Source: Piezodorus guildinii
Lineage: Eukaryota > Arthropoda > Insecta > Hemiptera > Pentatomidae
Length of the DNA stretch: 64,000 nucleotides
Direction: 5' to 3'
NCBI GenBank assembly: GCA_023052935.1
Contig: CM041292.1
Coordinates: forward strand, 202,019,799 to 202,083,798
Position numbers and translations under genes: made by a program. Shown piece after piece: positions 54,028 through 64,000 of the stretch. How positions within the stretch are numbered: the first letter of the stretch is position 1; every line of letters starts with the position of its first letter. The notes below the pieces were generated by a model. That model saw only the letters and a program-made list of their open reading frames with translations. It made no database searches and was not told the origin of the DNA.

Positions 54028-54606
54028 AGATGCGTTGTACAATAAAGTTGTAAATATCAATAATTTTTTTTTTAATAATTTATTTATTAATTTATTTTTA
54101 CAAAATAAAAAAACGTATTGCCAGTGCAGATAAAAGCAGAATTGATGAGATGAAAGTTAAAACCATAATTATTGGATCTTGTTTTACATGCTTTCCCTTG
54201 GATAAATAGAAAATTCAAACATGTCCTGGGAGGATAAAGCGCAGATAGAGATATATCAGTTAAATAAGCAGCAAAGTGAAAACGGGAATATAACACATGC
54301 GGGAGGAAGTGTCAATCGATGGCTTTCTCTAATATATATATATTTCCTCTTTGATATGTATTTGTGATAATTGCAATAATTAGTTTATTACTAAGAATAA
54401 TCCAACACTAACTAAATAAAAAATATTCATAGGTTCTTATAATGACAATAGATCAACACTTAACGTTGACTTTCTTAACTTTCTTTCTATATAGCTCGAA
54501 GTTTATTTATTGGTCTTTTCACCATTATCTGAAAGACTTGATTTAACTAAAAAATAAGTTCTTAATTTTTCTTTTGCCTTTGGTTCATTATTTTCAAAAA
54601 TGAATG
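54028..54606. other. Unassigned AT-rich sequence (unit 2)
   Basis: Copy of 50763-51324, with a rearranged low-complexity tract near 54060-54100. No feature recognised. Confidence 0.5.
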
Positions 54607-54894
54607 TTTGTTTGTTTGTTTATTCATTTAACGTCACTTTATGCTACTATAGCTAATCGGACGATGCTACAATGGGAGTCCTAAATTTTGCCTATCCAGG
54701 TTTAATTAGGATAGGGATCTTTAACGAGTACCTGACATCGCACAGGCTCGGGACCACCTTTTAACGTCCCCTCCGAAGGAAGGCATAACTAAGGGTTTTT
54801 TACTCCCATTAATAAATTCTAGGTCCACCTGCGGGTTTGAACGCGGGACCTTGGACATAGCTGTTATGCTAACCACCCAACTACAGGTAACCCC
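54607..54894 (-). mobile_element. SINE-A (unit 2)
   Basis: Copy of the SINE at 51325, with CTACAATGGG for CTACAGTGGG and GGGTTTGAACGC for GGGTGTGAACGC. Confidence 0.92.
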
Positions 54895-54908
54895 ATAAAA
54901 ATTTGTAA

Positions 54909-55170
54909 TTGAGATTTAATTTCCAAAAGGTACTATATCCACTTTAGCAAATTTTACAGGAAACGCAAAAATCTGTCATTTAATTATTATTGGACCAATT
55001 TACGTGATTCTTTTTTTATTAAAATCTAAAGTTGATTTTCAAGTGTGTTGCCAGCTCATTTTTCCAAATTATTGCACTTTTCCGATGATTTTAAACAATA
55101 TAAAATGGATTTAGTACTTTTTGGAACGAAACATGGATATAGTACGTTTTGGAAAGAATTAAAAGGGATA
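54909..55170 (-). mobile_element. MITE-G right end, inverted (unit 2)
   Basis: Copy of 51627-51888. Confidence 0.82.
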
Positions 55171-55171
55171 T

Positions 55172-55465
55172 ATAGGGCAGACCAATTTTCCAGCAAGATA
55201 ACGCCCCAATATATTCAGCGAAAATTATTAACGACTGGTTTACTGCTGTCTCTCCAGACCTGAATATTATCGAAAATGTTTGGGGAATTCTTTCAAGAAG
55301 TGTTTACTCCGAGTCAAGACAGTTGGGAACAATCGAGAGTTGAAATCTGCAATTCTGGCTTCATGGGGACAAATACCGCAAGAAACGATTAAACAACTGT
55401 ACGATTCATTACCAAACAGAATTTTTGAATTAATAAATGGTGGTGGAAAGACCATGAAGTGTTAA
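55172..55465 (+). pseudogene. Tc1-like transposase, C-terminal remnant (unit 2)
   Basis: Copy of 51890-52183 with the same deletion between the second Asp and the Glu and the same frameshift, so both defects predate the duplication. Confidence 0.82.
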
Positions 55466-55535
55466 AATGAGTTTTATTTATTTTTACCATGGAGTGAGTC
55501 TAACATTCTGACGGGCCCTTAACTTTAATTTGAAA

Positions 55536-56386
55536 TAAAAAAAATGTGGTGCGGGGCAACACACGACTTTCACTTACGAGATAAAAATACGTGAAACTAT
55601 TAAGGAATTAATCAAATTGAATTTCTATAGAAGCATGTGTTTTATTAAAAAATCTATTATATTATTATCTAAAATAATCAGTTAGTTTTATCTTCTTTTC
55701 ATCACTCTCTATTAACTTTTAAAAGCTTGTGTATGCGATGAATTTTTTTAAAAAATCTTTAGCTTTCCAACGGTATATCATACATGTATATTACTGCTCT
55801 TATGTTCAAAAACGGAAAATTGCATTAAAAAAGTATTTTTCTGTTTTCTCGTTTAGTTGGGTATCGAATTTATTCAATTTATATATTTACCTGTTTTTCA
55901 TCAGCGTTAACAAGATAATCTAGTTATTATTATTGAATCTACAAAATTAAAGGTACTTTAGGGGAAGAAAATTTAAAATATCGGCATTTAAGCCCTGACA
56001 GACCATTTTAATCAGAATGAAACCTAAATGATATTAAAGCTAATTATATTTTACATCGATATAACGAGTTTAATCAAAATCGTCGGTATAAAGTGCCTCT
56101 TCTGGTAAGCTCATTTTGATGAAAAAAGTTTTGTCACGTCTCGGGCGTACAGTTGTCTTAAATATGAAATTTCAGTTTCATAGGACTTACCGTTTCCGCC
56201 CGGGAGTTACCACACACATACACACACAGACACACACACACACAGACCTTTTTGCGGGACTTGGTTATTTGGACTCAGGGGACCCTAAAACGTGTATTTC
56301 CGTTGAAAACTGGAATTCGAAAATTTTCACGATAGCAATACTTCCCCATACTATATATAGTAAGTGAAAGTAAAAATATGTATATA
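55536..56386 (-). mobile_element. RA element, nearly complete copy
   Basis: Full version of the copy truncated at 52770. It continues through TACATCGATATAACGAG. It has the longest (CA)n tract of the window (56212-56247, interrupted by two GA steps), the palindrome CATACTATATATAGTAAG and the end TGAAAGTA. Confidence 0.92.
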
Positions 56387-56941
56387 TTTATGTAAACAAG
56401 CAGGCTGCTGATATTATTTGAATACTGTTTTACGGATGGTTTGAAAAGATGGAGGGTTAGGAATAACAATATTTGCAGTGTGTCTAACATTTTGACGCTG
56501 AGTGAGGGCTAGAAAAACCCCGGGTGGGCCTGAGATTGGAACTTACAACCTCTGACTTGGTTAGACTACGTTGGACTCCTGGTCCTATAGCACAGACATA
56601 ACCCCGTAATGAGAGCAATATGGTGATGATTACATTGACCTAGCCCTGAGAGCGAGCATACTCCCATGACGGGTTGCACAATATCCTGGAGCGACCTCCA
56701 TGATCGCCGATCCGTCATCCCGGACAGCTACCAGCCGCGCTGATAGTCCGTTACCTCCCGCAAGGACTGGTGTCCCTCACAAAGGATCAATACACACTTC
56801 ATTATTACCGTGTATTCATGAACGTGCGACAATATCGCTCTTAATAAAACTTCGGCAATGAATCGCATGGTCCAGCTTTTATATTATGGAATATTACAAT
56901 ACGAAGCATGCACACAAAGAACACAGTAGTCTATCTTTAAA
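56387..56941. other. Unassigned sequence, higher-GC part 56510-56880
   Basis: GTGTGTCTAACATTTTGACG near 56478 resembles the sequence after the Tc1 remnants (GAGTCTAACATTCTGACGGG, 52212) and may be a Tc1 TIR scrap. 56510-56880 is balanced, unique-looking DNA without recognisable coding. Confidence 0.45.
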
Positions 56942-57655
56942 TAATCTGGTGCGCGCATCACACGACTTTCGCTTGCCTCCGTTGTTTGATTGTTTATTCC
57001 TTTAACGTCACTTTATGCTACTATAGCTAATCGGACGATGCTACAGTGGGAGTCCTAAATTTTGCCTATGCAGCTTTTTTTATTAGGATAGGGATCTTCA
57101 ACGAGTACCTGACATCGCACAGGCTAGGGACCACCTTTTAACGTCCCCTCGAAGGACGGTATTACTAAGGATGTTTTACTCCCATTAAAAAATCCTAGGG
57201 CCAGCCGCAGGTTTGGACCCGCGACCTTTGGCATAGAAAGCTGTCATGCTAGAAACGACTCTAGGGTGACCCCAGCCTCCGTTGTTAAAATCGATTTAAG
57301 AATTTTTAAATACATTTAAAGATACAAATAAATTGTTAAAGAATTAATTATTTTGAATTTCAATAGAAACATGTGCTTTATTAAATAACCTTTTATACTT
57401 TTATCTACAACAATCAGTTAGTTTTATCGGCTTTTCATCACTCTCCATTAACCTTTAAAATTCCATGAATTAGATAATATTTGTTTTCTAAAATCTTAAG
57501 CTATCCAACGGTATATTATACATATATATTACTATTCTTGTGTTCAAAAAAACACAAACATTGCATAATAAAAAATGTCTGCACTTTTTCCCTTCAGTTG
57601 TTAATCAAATTCGCTCAACTTGCATATTTACCCGTTATTTATCAAGGCTGATAAG
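56942..57655 (-). mobile_element. RA element, older subtype, with SINE-A inserted
   Basis: Begins TCTGGTGCGCGCATCACACG, GACTTTCGCTTGCC. It is interrupted by a SINE (56987-57274), resumes at AAAATCGATTTAAGAATTTT and continues through older-subtype blocks (GTTTTATCGGCTTTTCATC, CTATCCAACGGTATATTAT) to the ACCCGTTATTTATCAAG block near 57645, where it is truncated. Confidence 0.82.
56987..57274 (-). mobile_element. SINE-A inserted in RA, with TSD
   Basis: Perfect 12-bp target duplication GCCTCCGTTGTT (56975-56986 and 57275-57286). Reverse orientation, with the tail at the left and a degraded head at the right. Confidence 0.94.
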
Positions 57656-58243
57656 GTGATGTTCCAACTTATTTTAAAGCCCAATATTAAGACATTTTCG
57701 TTAAAAAGTCGTGAAAAAAGCATAACTATTTTTGCAATATTTTGCAGAAATAAGTTATAAACAGTTAAGACCCAAGAAGGGTTTTTCCTTTGAATATTTA
57801 CTTTCTTTATGAAGAATAGATAATCAATGTAATTAATCAACAAAGAAAGATATTTCTCAGAGGGAGAATAATTAAATATAAATAACTTAGTAATTAACAA
57901 TATAAAGACGTCAGTTATCCATAATGTATCAGGAAGGTTATAGTGACTGTTACCAACTTATCTCGCGTTATATTCTTCCAAAAAGTACTATATCCCTTTT
58001 AATTTTTTCCAAAAATACTATATCCACGTTTTATCCCAAAAATTACTATATCCATATTATATTGTTTAAATGTCATCGGAAAAGTGCAATAATTTGGTAA
58101 CACGCTTAAAAATTAACTTTAGATTTTAATAAAAAAAGAATCAGTTGAATTGGTCCAATAATAATTAAATGACAGATTTTTGCGTTTCCTGTAAAAGTTT
58201 CTAAAGTGGATATTTTTACTTTTGGAAATCAACGTCTCAATTA
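57656..58243 (+). mobile_element. MITE-G-related sequence and right end
   Basis: 57785-57835 matches 31515-31560 (TTTGAATATTTACTTTCTTT). After about 140 unrelated bases the right end follows, with TTCCAAAAAGTACTATATCC (57974), two further variants (58010, 58040), the GGAAAAGTGCAATAATTTGG block and the TIR ending TCAACGTCTCAATT. 57656-57780 is AT-rich and unassigned. Confidence 0.75.
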
Positions 58244-58500
58244 ACCATTTTAATAAGTACGATTCCTTATCTTTAAGTGGTATTTTGCTTACTCAAATGG
58301 AAGGGAAAATTATTTTTGTTTTAGCATTTAATGAAAATCCACTGCGCAGATGGTTAAAAAAATCCGCTGTGTGTATTGCGATGATCCCTTAATGAGAAAG
58401 GACTTACGGCTCGTCATTGTAAGACTCAAAGCGCTCTGGTCGAACTCGACAGACAACCCTTACTCTACGACCCAGGATATCGGGAAATATAATTGTCTAA
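58244..58500. other. Unassigned sequence
   Basis: No feature recognised. The first bases (AACCATTTTAATAAGTACGA) resemble those after the next MITE-G end (AACCGTTTGAATAAATACGA), so the repeated unit probably extends past the TIR here. Confidence 0.45.
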
Positions 58501-58777
58501 AAATATTTACAAGAATCTAAATTTTTTATTTAAATCACCAGTAAAAAGTACTACTAACTTATCTTACAACCTAATATAATCTATTCCTTTCCCTATTAAA
58601 GGAGAAATACTGAAGTCATGTTCGTTAAAGTCGTGAAAAAGGTGCAAGTTAAAAAACAGTAAAAAATCAACACGAGATTAAAAAAAAAAAAAATCAATTG
58701 GTCCAATAATAATTGAATGACAGATTTTCGCGTTCCCTGTAAAATTTTCTAAAGTGGGTATAGTAACTTTTGGAAAT
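58501..58777 (+). mobile_element. MITE-G right end, diverged copy
   Basis: GTAAAAAGTACTACTAAC, then ATTGGTCCAATAATAATTGA, ATGACAGATTTTCGCG, GTAACTTTTGGAAATCAACG and TCACAATT. The middle differs from the canonical right end, with a poly(A)-like tract near 58680. Confidence 0.7.
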
Positions 58778-59215
58778 CAACGTCACAATTAACCGTTTGA
58801 ATAAATACGAACAATATTCGAAGGTGGAAAATGTTTATAATTTCTATAAGTAACATTTAATACGTACTTTTTTTTTTTTTTTGAGTAAAATTACAATATG
58901 TCCCAATTTTGACATCAATATTAGTGGTGAAAGATATCATACATACAGTGGGTCAAAAAAGTATTGGCCCACCCTGTTTTTTCCATTTAATTCTTAAAGT
59001 ATGTAACTTATTAGTGAGTAATAAATTTTATTTTTGGATAGACATCAATAACCATTGATATAGCCAAAAGAAAATTGAAATAATGAAGGCAGAAATGAAT
59101 GAGGAAAATAAATTGTAAAAATGTAAGTCAAAAAAGTATTGGCACACAAATTTATTAATAATAAAAATATCTTATTCAAGTAAATAAAATTCATTAATAA
59201 TTTGTTATCATTCCT

Positions 59216-59637
59216 TTGGCATCAATTATAGCTTGCAATCTTCTTTACATCCTAGAAACAAGATTTTCCGTGACCTCAGGTCCAATTTTTTCCCTTTCCT
59301 CTAACAATACATCTTTTAACACATTTTTTGAAGAAATTTTGTGTTTTCTTACCTTCAAATCCAAAACATACCATAAATGTTCAATGGGATTTTTATCCGG
59401 AGACTGAGGGTGTGATTTAAATTGTCTCCGTACATTGTACAATAACCATTCCTTAGTTTTACTGGCTGTGTGTTAAGGATCGTTGTCTTTCTGAAATATA
59501 AACTTATTCTCCAGTCCTTATTTTTAAGCACTGGAAAGCAGATTATGTCGCAACATGTCTACATACCTTTCAACATTCATTATACTTTCAACGAAGCATC
59601 GCTGCCATGCATCCCCAAACCAATACATTGCCGGCTG
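59216..59637 (-). pseudogene. Tc1 transposase C-terminal half, inverted duplicate
   Basis: The minus strand holds FVESIMNVERYVDMLRHNLL (about 59605-59545), a stop or frame break in the second-Asp region near 59480, and RRQFKSHPQSPDKNPIEHLW with YVLDLKVRKHKISSKNVLKD (59430-59320), ending near 59230. The upstream end at 59637 stops at a GNVLVWGCMAA-like block. It is the mirror copy of the C-terminal part at 60230-60602, and diverged from it by many substitutions, so the duplication is not recent. Confidence 0.83.
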
Positions 59638-59639
59638 TA

Positions 59640-60602
59640 AAAGGCTTGAATTTGCAAAACTATATGCAAATAAACCAATGGACTTTTGGAAAAAACGTTT
59701 CATTTTCTGATGAGAGCAAATACAACATTTTTGGTTCAGATGGATAGTAGTTTGTGTTGAGAAAACCGAATACAGAGTTTCAAACAAGAAATGTTAGCCC
59801 TAAGGTAAAACACGGCGGCGGCAATGTAATACTTAGGGGCTGAAGGGCATCGAATGGTGTTGGAAAGTTATGTTTCGTTGAAAGTATAATGAATGCTTAA
59901 AGGTATGTAGAGGGGAGCGGCGTAGTCTAGTGGATAGAGCGCTAGTCTACTGTGCTCCGGGTCCTGGGTTCGAATCCCGGTTGTGACGGAATATTATTTA
60001 TTCTGTTAATTCAGTCGGGGGGGCGACCCTAGGGTATGGAGACCCTCCTGGGGCAGACCTAGCCTCTATAAAGTGGGTAAAAACCTGGGGGGAAACCTGG
60101 CGGCTGAGCGCGATTTAGGACTATTCACCTCATTGCACGGCCGTTGGCCTTGAAACAGTACGAATCTCTATATGTACTGAGCAAAAGACCCTCCATGGGT
60201 TGTAGTGGTACAGTTTTTTTTTTTTTTAAGTATGTAGACATGTTGCGACATAATCTGCTTTCCAGTGCTTAAAAATAAGGACTGGAGAATAAGTTTATAT
60301 TTCAGAAAGACAACGATCCTAAACACACAGCCAGTAAAACGAAGGAATGGTTATTGTACAATGCACGGAGACGATTTAAAACATCCCCTCAGTCTCCGGA
60401 TATAAATCCCATTGAACATTTATGGTATGTTTTGGATTTGAAGGTAAGAAAACACAAAATTTCTTCAAAAAATGTGTTAAAAGATGTATTGTCAGAGGAA
60501 AGGGAAAACTTTGGACCTGAGGTCACGGAAAATCTTGTTTCTACGATGCAAAGAAAATTACAAGCTATAATTCATGCCAAAGGAATGATAACATATTATT
60601 AA
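59640..60602 (+). pseudogene. Tc1 transposase, catalytic domain, interrupted by SINE-B
   Basis: Begins KRLEFAKLYANKP and contains FSDESKYNIFGSDG (first catalytic Asp, about 59695-59735), KHGGGNVILRG and FVESIMN, in changing frames. It is interrupted by SINE-B at 59911, then continues with RHNLLSSA, FQKDNDPKHTASKTKEW (second Asp, about 60300-60350), SPDINPIEHLWYVLDLKVRK (third residue Glu, about 60393-60450) and NLVSTMQRKLQAIIHAKG. Thirty-four residues separate the second Asp from the Glu, so it is the DD34E type. The N-terminal DNA-binding domains are missing. Confidence 0.83.
59912..60229 (+). mobile_element. SINE-B, complete copy
   Basis: Box A TAGTGGATAGAGCG, box B GGTTCGAATCC, then the long body (GGGCGACCCTAGGGTATGG, GGGAAACCTGGCGGCTGAG, CCTTGAAACAGTACGAATC) and a T-rich end. 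The T-run end after GGTACAG suggests a 3' end unlike poly(A). The flanks repeat GTATGTAGA (59903-59911 and 60230-60238). Confidence 0.9.
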
Positions 60603-60640
60603 TGAATTTTATTTATTTAAATAGGTTATTTTTATAACTA

Positions 60641-61523
60641 AAAATCTGGTTCGGGCAACACACGACTTACACTTACCTCGATTTTTAAAATCAATGAAAG
60701 AATTTTCAAATACAGTTAGAGATGAAAATACGTGAAACTATTAAGGAATTAATCAAATTGAATTTCTATAGAAACATGTGTTTTATTAAAAAATCTATTA
60801 TATTATTATCTAAAATAATCAGTTAGTTTTATCTTCTTCTCATCACTCTCTATTAACTTCTAAAAGCTTGTGTATGAGATGATATTTTTTCTAAAATCTC
60901 TAGCTTTCCAACGGTATATCATACATGTATATTACTGTTCTTATGTTCAAAAACGAGAAATTGCATTTTAAAAAATTTTTTTTTGTTTTCTCCTTTAGTT
61001 GGGTATCGAATTTAGTCAATTTATATATTTACCTGTTTTTCATCAGCGTCAACTAGATAATCTAGTTATTATTATTGGATCTACAAAATTAAAGGTACTT
61101 TAGGAGAAGAAAATTTAAAATATCGGCATTTAAGCCCTGTCAGACCATTTTTATCCAAATAAAACCTACATGATATTAAAGCAAATTAAATTTTACATCG
61201 ATAAAGCGAGTTTAATAAAAATCGTCGGAACCGTTTTCGAAAAAAGGTGCAAAATGCATGGTATAAAGTGCCTCTTCTGGTAAGCTCATTTTGATGAAAA
61301 AAGTTTTGTCTCGTCTCGGGCGTATAGTTGTCTTAAATATGAAATTTCAGTTTCATAGGACTTACTGTTTCCGCCCGGGAGTTACCACACACACAGACCT
61401 TTTTGCGGGACTTGGTTATTTGTACTCAGGGGACCCTAAAACGTGTATTTCCTTTGAAAACTGGAATTCAAAAATTTTCACGATCGCAATACTTCCCCTT
61501 ACTATATATAGTAAGTGAAAGTA
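60641..61523 (-). mobile_element. RA element inserted in Tc1
   Basis: Full-length copy (AAAATCTGGTTCGGGCAACA to GTAAGTGAAAGTA) with a perfect palindrome. The opposite inverted arm of the Tc1 (59144-59215) gives the approximate empty site TTATTA|ATAAAT, so RA entered an AT-rich site without an obvious long target duplication. Confidence 0.9.
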
Positions 61524-61655
61524 ATAAATGGGTGTGCCAATACTTTTTTGACTTACATTCTTACAATTTATTTTCCTTATTCATTTCTACCTTCATTAAC
61601 TTTAAGAATTATATAGAAAAAACCGGGTGTGCCAATACTTTTTTGATCCACTGTA

Positions 61656-62175
61656 CTACATTCATACAATATTTACACAGCAATAAAATTACAATAAAAT
61701 ATATACACAATAATGAATCAATAAAAACGTACTAAAGAAAATAATTATTTGTTATTAATTGTAACGTACAATAGTTGGATTGAATACAAGCGAGGGTGGA
61801 TGGCAGCGGGGGTCTGGGAACTGTGTACGGGGACACAATGTCCAGCGGGGAGCCTCTCAGATTGCTGATCTCTCCTTCTTGGCTACTTCAAGTCCGGCAT
61901 TACTTCTAGCCTCTTGCCTCCGGACAGAGGTGATCTCTTCCAGAGGGCTCTATGTTGTAGCCAGTTCCCAGAGGAACCGATAGATCCGATACTCGATAAC
62001 CTTCCCCTCCCCGCATCATCGTATTTGTTTAATTTTGCGAAAATAATCATTATGTGTCGAATAGTCATTATAGAGGATCGAATGTCGGTTAGAAGCCATG
62101 TTTCAATGAGTAACGAACTAATCCCCCATGGTAAGAATTGAAATAGTGATTTCTATACATTTTCTAAACAATAAT
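61656..62175. other. Unassigned sequence, higher-GC part 61780-62120
   Basis: Unique-looking, balanced composition in 61780-62120 (GGATGGCAGCGGGGGTCTGG, GCCTCTTGCCTCCGGACAGA). Three overlapping short frames have no recognisable family. Confidence 0.45.
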
Positions 62176-62828
62176 TAAAAATCTGGTGCGGGCAACACAC
62201 GACTTTCACATACCTCCATTTTTAAAATCAATGAAAGAATTTTCAAATACAGTTAGAGATCAAAATTAGTTAAACTATTAAAGAATTAATTAAATTGAAT
62301 TTATATAGAATTGTGTTTTATTAAAAAATCTATTGTATTATTATCTAAAATAATCAGTTAGTTTTATGTTCATTTCATCACTCTCTATTAACTTTTAAAA
62401 GCTTGTGTATGAGATGATAATTTTTCTAAAATCTTTAGCTTTCCAACGGTATATCATACATGTATATTACTGCTCTTATGTTCAAAAACGAAAAATTGCA
62501 TTAAAAAAATATTTTTTCTGTTTTCTCCTTTAGTTGGGTATCGAGTTTATTCAATTTATATATTTACCTCTTTTTCATCAGCGTTAACAAGATAATTTAG
62601 TTATTATTATTGAATCTACAAAATTAAAGGTACTTTAAGGGAAGAAAATTTAAAATATCGGCATTTAAGCCCTGTCAGACCATTTTTATCTAAATAAAAC
62701 CTACATGATATTAAAGCCCATTAAATTTTACATCGATATAGCGAGTTTAATCAAAATCGTCGGAACCGTTTTTGAGAAAATCGAAAAAAGGTGCAAAATG
62801 CATGGTATAAAGTGCCTCTTCTGGTAGG
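62176..62828 (-). mobile_element. RA element, truncated copy
   Basis: Begins TCTGGTGCGGGCAACACACG and stops at GCCTCTTCTGGTAGG, losing the microsatellite and palindromic third. It is joined directly to MITE-G. Confidence 0.9.
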
Positions 62829-62829
62829 C

Positions 62830-63497
62830 AAATTCTTATTCCAATATTAATTAAAACGCTAATTACAACTATTTACTGGGTCAAATACCATTATGCTATT
62901 AAAATGCGTGTTTATGAAATTTTAAATTAAATTTATGTAGCTGGTTTAAGAAGAAATACTATGAAAAAACTTAATTTAATTGACAACCTAAAAGAACCAA
63001 AGCGACGCAACTAAGTTGTTTCAAATAGCCTAAAAACTGATTATTAGGGTAAAACCATTGTTAAAAAAAATAGCGGTGATTCAAGACGTGCTAAATGAAC
63101 CAATAAAAATGCGTAAAATGATGAAAACAATAAATTATTGGTGATATATCACGGGATTAGGTGTGTCCTGCCGTATAGTAGGAAATATAGTACCTTTTGG
63201 AAGGAAATGGAAGGAAAGGTTATATCTGTTTACATAGGATATAGTACCTTTTGGAACGAAACATGGATATAGTACCTTTTGAAGGAACGCTTTTAGTACC
63301 TTTTTAAATGAAATGAAATGTGGATTTAGTACCTTTTGGAATGAAATACAATTTTCAAATACGTTTTTAAAGTATTTTTTAGATAAAATCTGATGACGGA
63401 TCTAGATAAAACTAAACCATCAGAATACAATTATGTCAAAATATCAATTTAAAAAAAAATTTACTTTATCAAATCAAGGAAGTCAACGTCTCAATTG
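62830..63497 (-). mobile_element. MITE-G, left half, inverted copy
   Basis: Complement of 30658-31285. The motif GGATATAGTACCTTTTGG and variants occur at about 63186, 63238, 63264, 63290 and 63328, and the copy ends with the TIR GTCAACGTCTCAATTG. The other half is missing. Confidence 0.82.
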
Positions 63498-63685
63498 TTG
63501 AGTGTCGGTTTGGGATGACATAATGAGAATGGTTGGGATTCGAATGAGAATAGAGATAGCCGTTGTCAACTTTGTTATATTGCCAACAAAAATAAAATAA
63601 ATTAAGCAGGCGAAAAATTGATACTTGACGATGATGTAGTCCATAGACAATTTTAGAGAACAAGATCGAAAAAAAAAAAAAAAAA
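63498..63685. other. Unassigned short stretch with A run
   Basis: No feature recognised. It ends with an A run of about 17 immediately before RA. Confidence 0.5.
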
Positions 63686-64000
63686 AATCTAGTGCGGGCA
63701 ACACAAGACTTTCACTTACCTCCATTTTTAAAATCAATGAAAGAATTTTCAAATACACTTAAAGATAAAAACTCGTGAAACTATTAAATAATTAATTTAA
63801 TTGAATTTATAAAGAAACATGTGTTTTATTAAAAAATCTATTATATTATTATCTAAAATAATCAGTTAGTTTTATGTTCGTTTCATCACTCTATATTAAC
63901 TTTTAAAAGCTTGTGTATGAGATGACATTTTTTCTAAAATCTTTAGCTTTCCAACGGTATATCATACATGTATATTACTGCTCTTATGTTCAAAAACGAA
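63686..64000 (-). mobile_element. RA element, right end cut by window edge
   Basis: ATCTAGTGCGGGCAACACAA, subterminal ACTTTCACTTACC, through CTTTCCAACGGTATATC. It continues beyond the window. Confidence 0.9.

Larger units (their letters stand above)
52771..56052 (+). repeat. Tandem segmental duplication, unit 2
   Basis: 3282 bp. The junction at 52768-52773 shows ATTTTA from the right end joined to TATATGGAC from the left end, sharing only TA, so the breakpoints have 2-bp microhomology and lie in unrelated repeats (RA and a J2 LINE). Confidence 0.95.
58946..61653. mobile_element. Tc1-like element, foldback form, with SINE-B and RA inserts
   Basis: Flanked by TA (58944-58945, 61654-61655). 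The ends are CAGTGGGTCAAAAAAGTATT and its inverse. Each end holds two copies of GTCAAAAAAGTATTGGC (58952, 59127 and, inverted, 61536, 61631), the IR/DR arrangement of Tc1/Sleeping-Beauty-like elements. Inside, the 3' half of the transposase gene is present twice in opposite orientations (59216-59637 minus; 59640-60602 plus). SINE-B (59912-60229) and RA (60641-61523) are later insertions. Confidence 0.87.

Noticed and set aside
56116..56367. Recurring frame starting MMKKVLSRLGR seen at several loci (for example 1957, 20623, 27829, 61291)
   Set aside because: It lies wholly inside RA copies, crosses the length-variable (CA)n tract, changes frame from copy to copy and ends in the terminal palindrome. 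It is a chance frame of a non-coding repeat.

Overview
The window is eukaryotic, AT-rich and gene-poor, and most probably comes from an insect nuclear genome. The evidence is the repeat community. It holds Jockey-like and RTE-like LINEs, a LINE type whose C-terminus (VLYGCETW, KVLRKIFGPKRDEATG, RRWED) is familiar from cockroach, termite and bug genomes, mariner, Tc1 and Tigger/pogo DNA transposons, a Helitron with canonical ends, a Gypsy-like LTR element and two tRNA-derived SINE families. I found no convincing host protein-coding gene, rRNA or functional tRNA. The only long open frame (22909-25251) is a LINE ORF2. Species cannot be named from this sequence.

Repeat names used here are local labels. 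RA is a non-coding family of about 0.85-0.93 kb with about 23 full or partial copies covering roughly 14-15 kb, the dominant repeat of the window. SINE-A is a tRNA-derived SINE of about 285 bp ending in AAATAAATAAACAAAC (11 copies). SINE-B is a second tRNA-derived SINE of about 320 bp. MITE-G is a TIR element full of TTCCAAAAGGTACTATATCC-like motifs. J1, J2 and J3 are three Jockey-like LINE lineages told apart by their C-terminal sequences. K is the KVLRKIFGPKRDEATG LINE with a (TTA)n tail.

Layout. 1-6984: RA copies, a J2 fragment, an old SINE-A, and SINE-B split by a J3 LINE. 7647-8654: solo LTR with a 5-bp target duplication and a K LINE inside it. 8735-11492: LINE scraps, an inverted RA pair, SINE-A. 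12449-15545: hammerhead-like tails, K LINE, mariner, and the remnant of a LINE with a restriction-like endonuclease. 16022-20869: RA copies around K and J2 LINEs. 22352-26815: SINE-A, the long J1 LINE and an RTE-like LINE. 27854-31814: RA, J2, Gypsy gag debris, MITE-G. 32185-34628: internally deleted LTR element with a LINE (RNase H domain) inside it. 34730-35659: Helitron with a mariner MITE inside it. 36456-46619: RA copies and several LINEs, two of them nested. 47280-49465: Tigger element carrying a SINE-A tandem array, itself inserted in a J2 LINE. 49506-56052: recent 3.27-kb tandem duplication. 56942-58777: RA, SINE-A and MITE-G ends. 58946-61653: Tc1 element with an inverted duplicate of its transposase, invaded by SINE-B and RA. 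62176-64000: RA, MITE-G, RA.

The parts do not form a pathway. What they give is a relative chronology: perfect or near-perfect target-site duplications show which element landed in which. The most notable items are the architecture of RA (Helentron-like), hammerhead-like motifs at two LINE-associated tails, the foldback Tc1, the MITE-G motif arrays, and the very young tandem duplication. Short higher-GC unique islands (for example 38640-39190) may be remnants of ancestral intergenic or intronic DNA.
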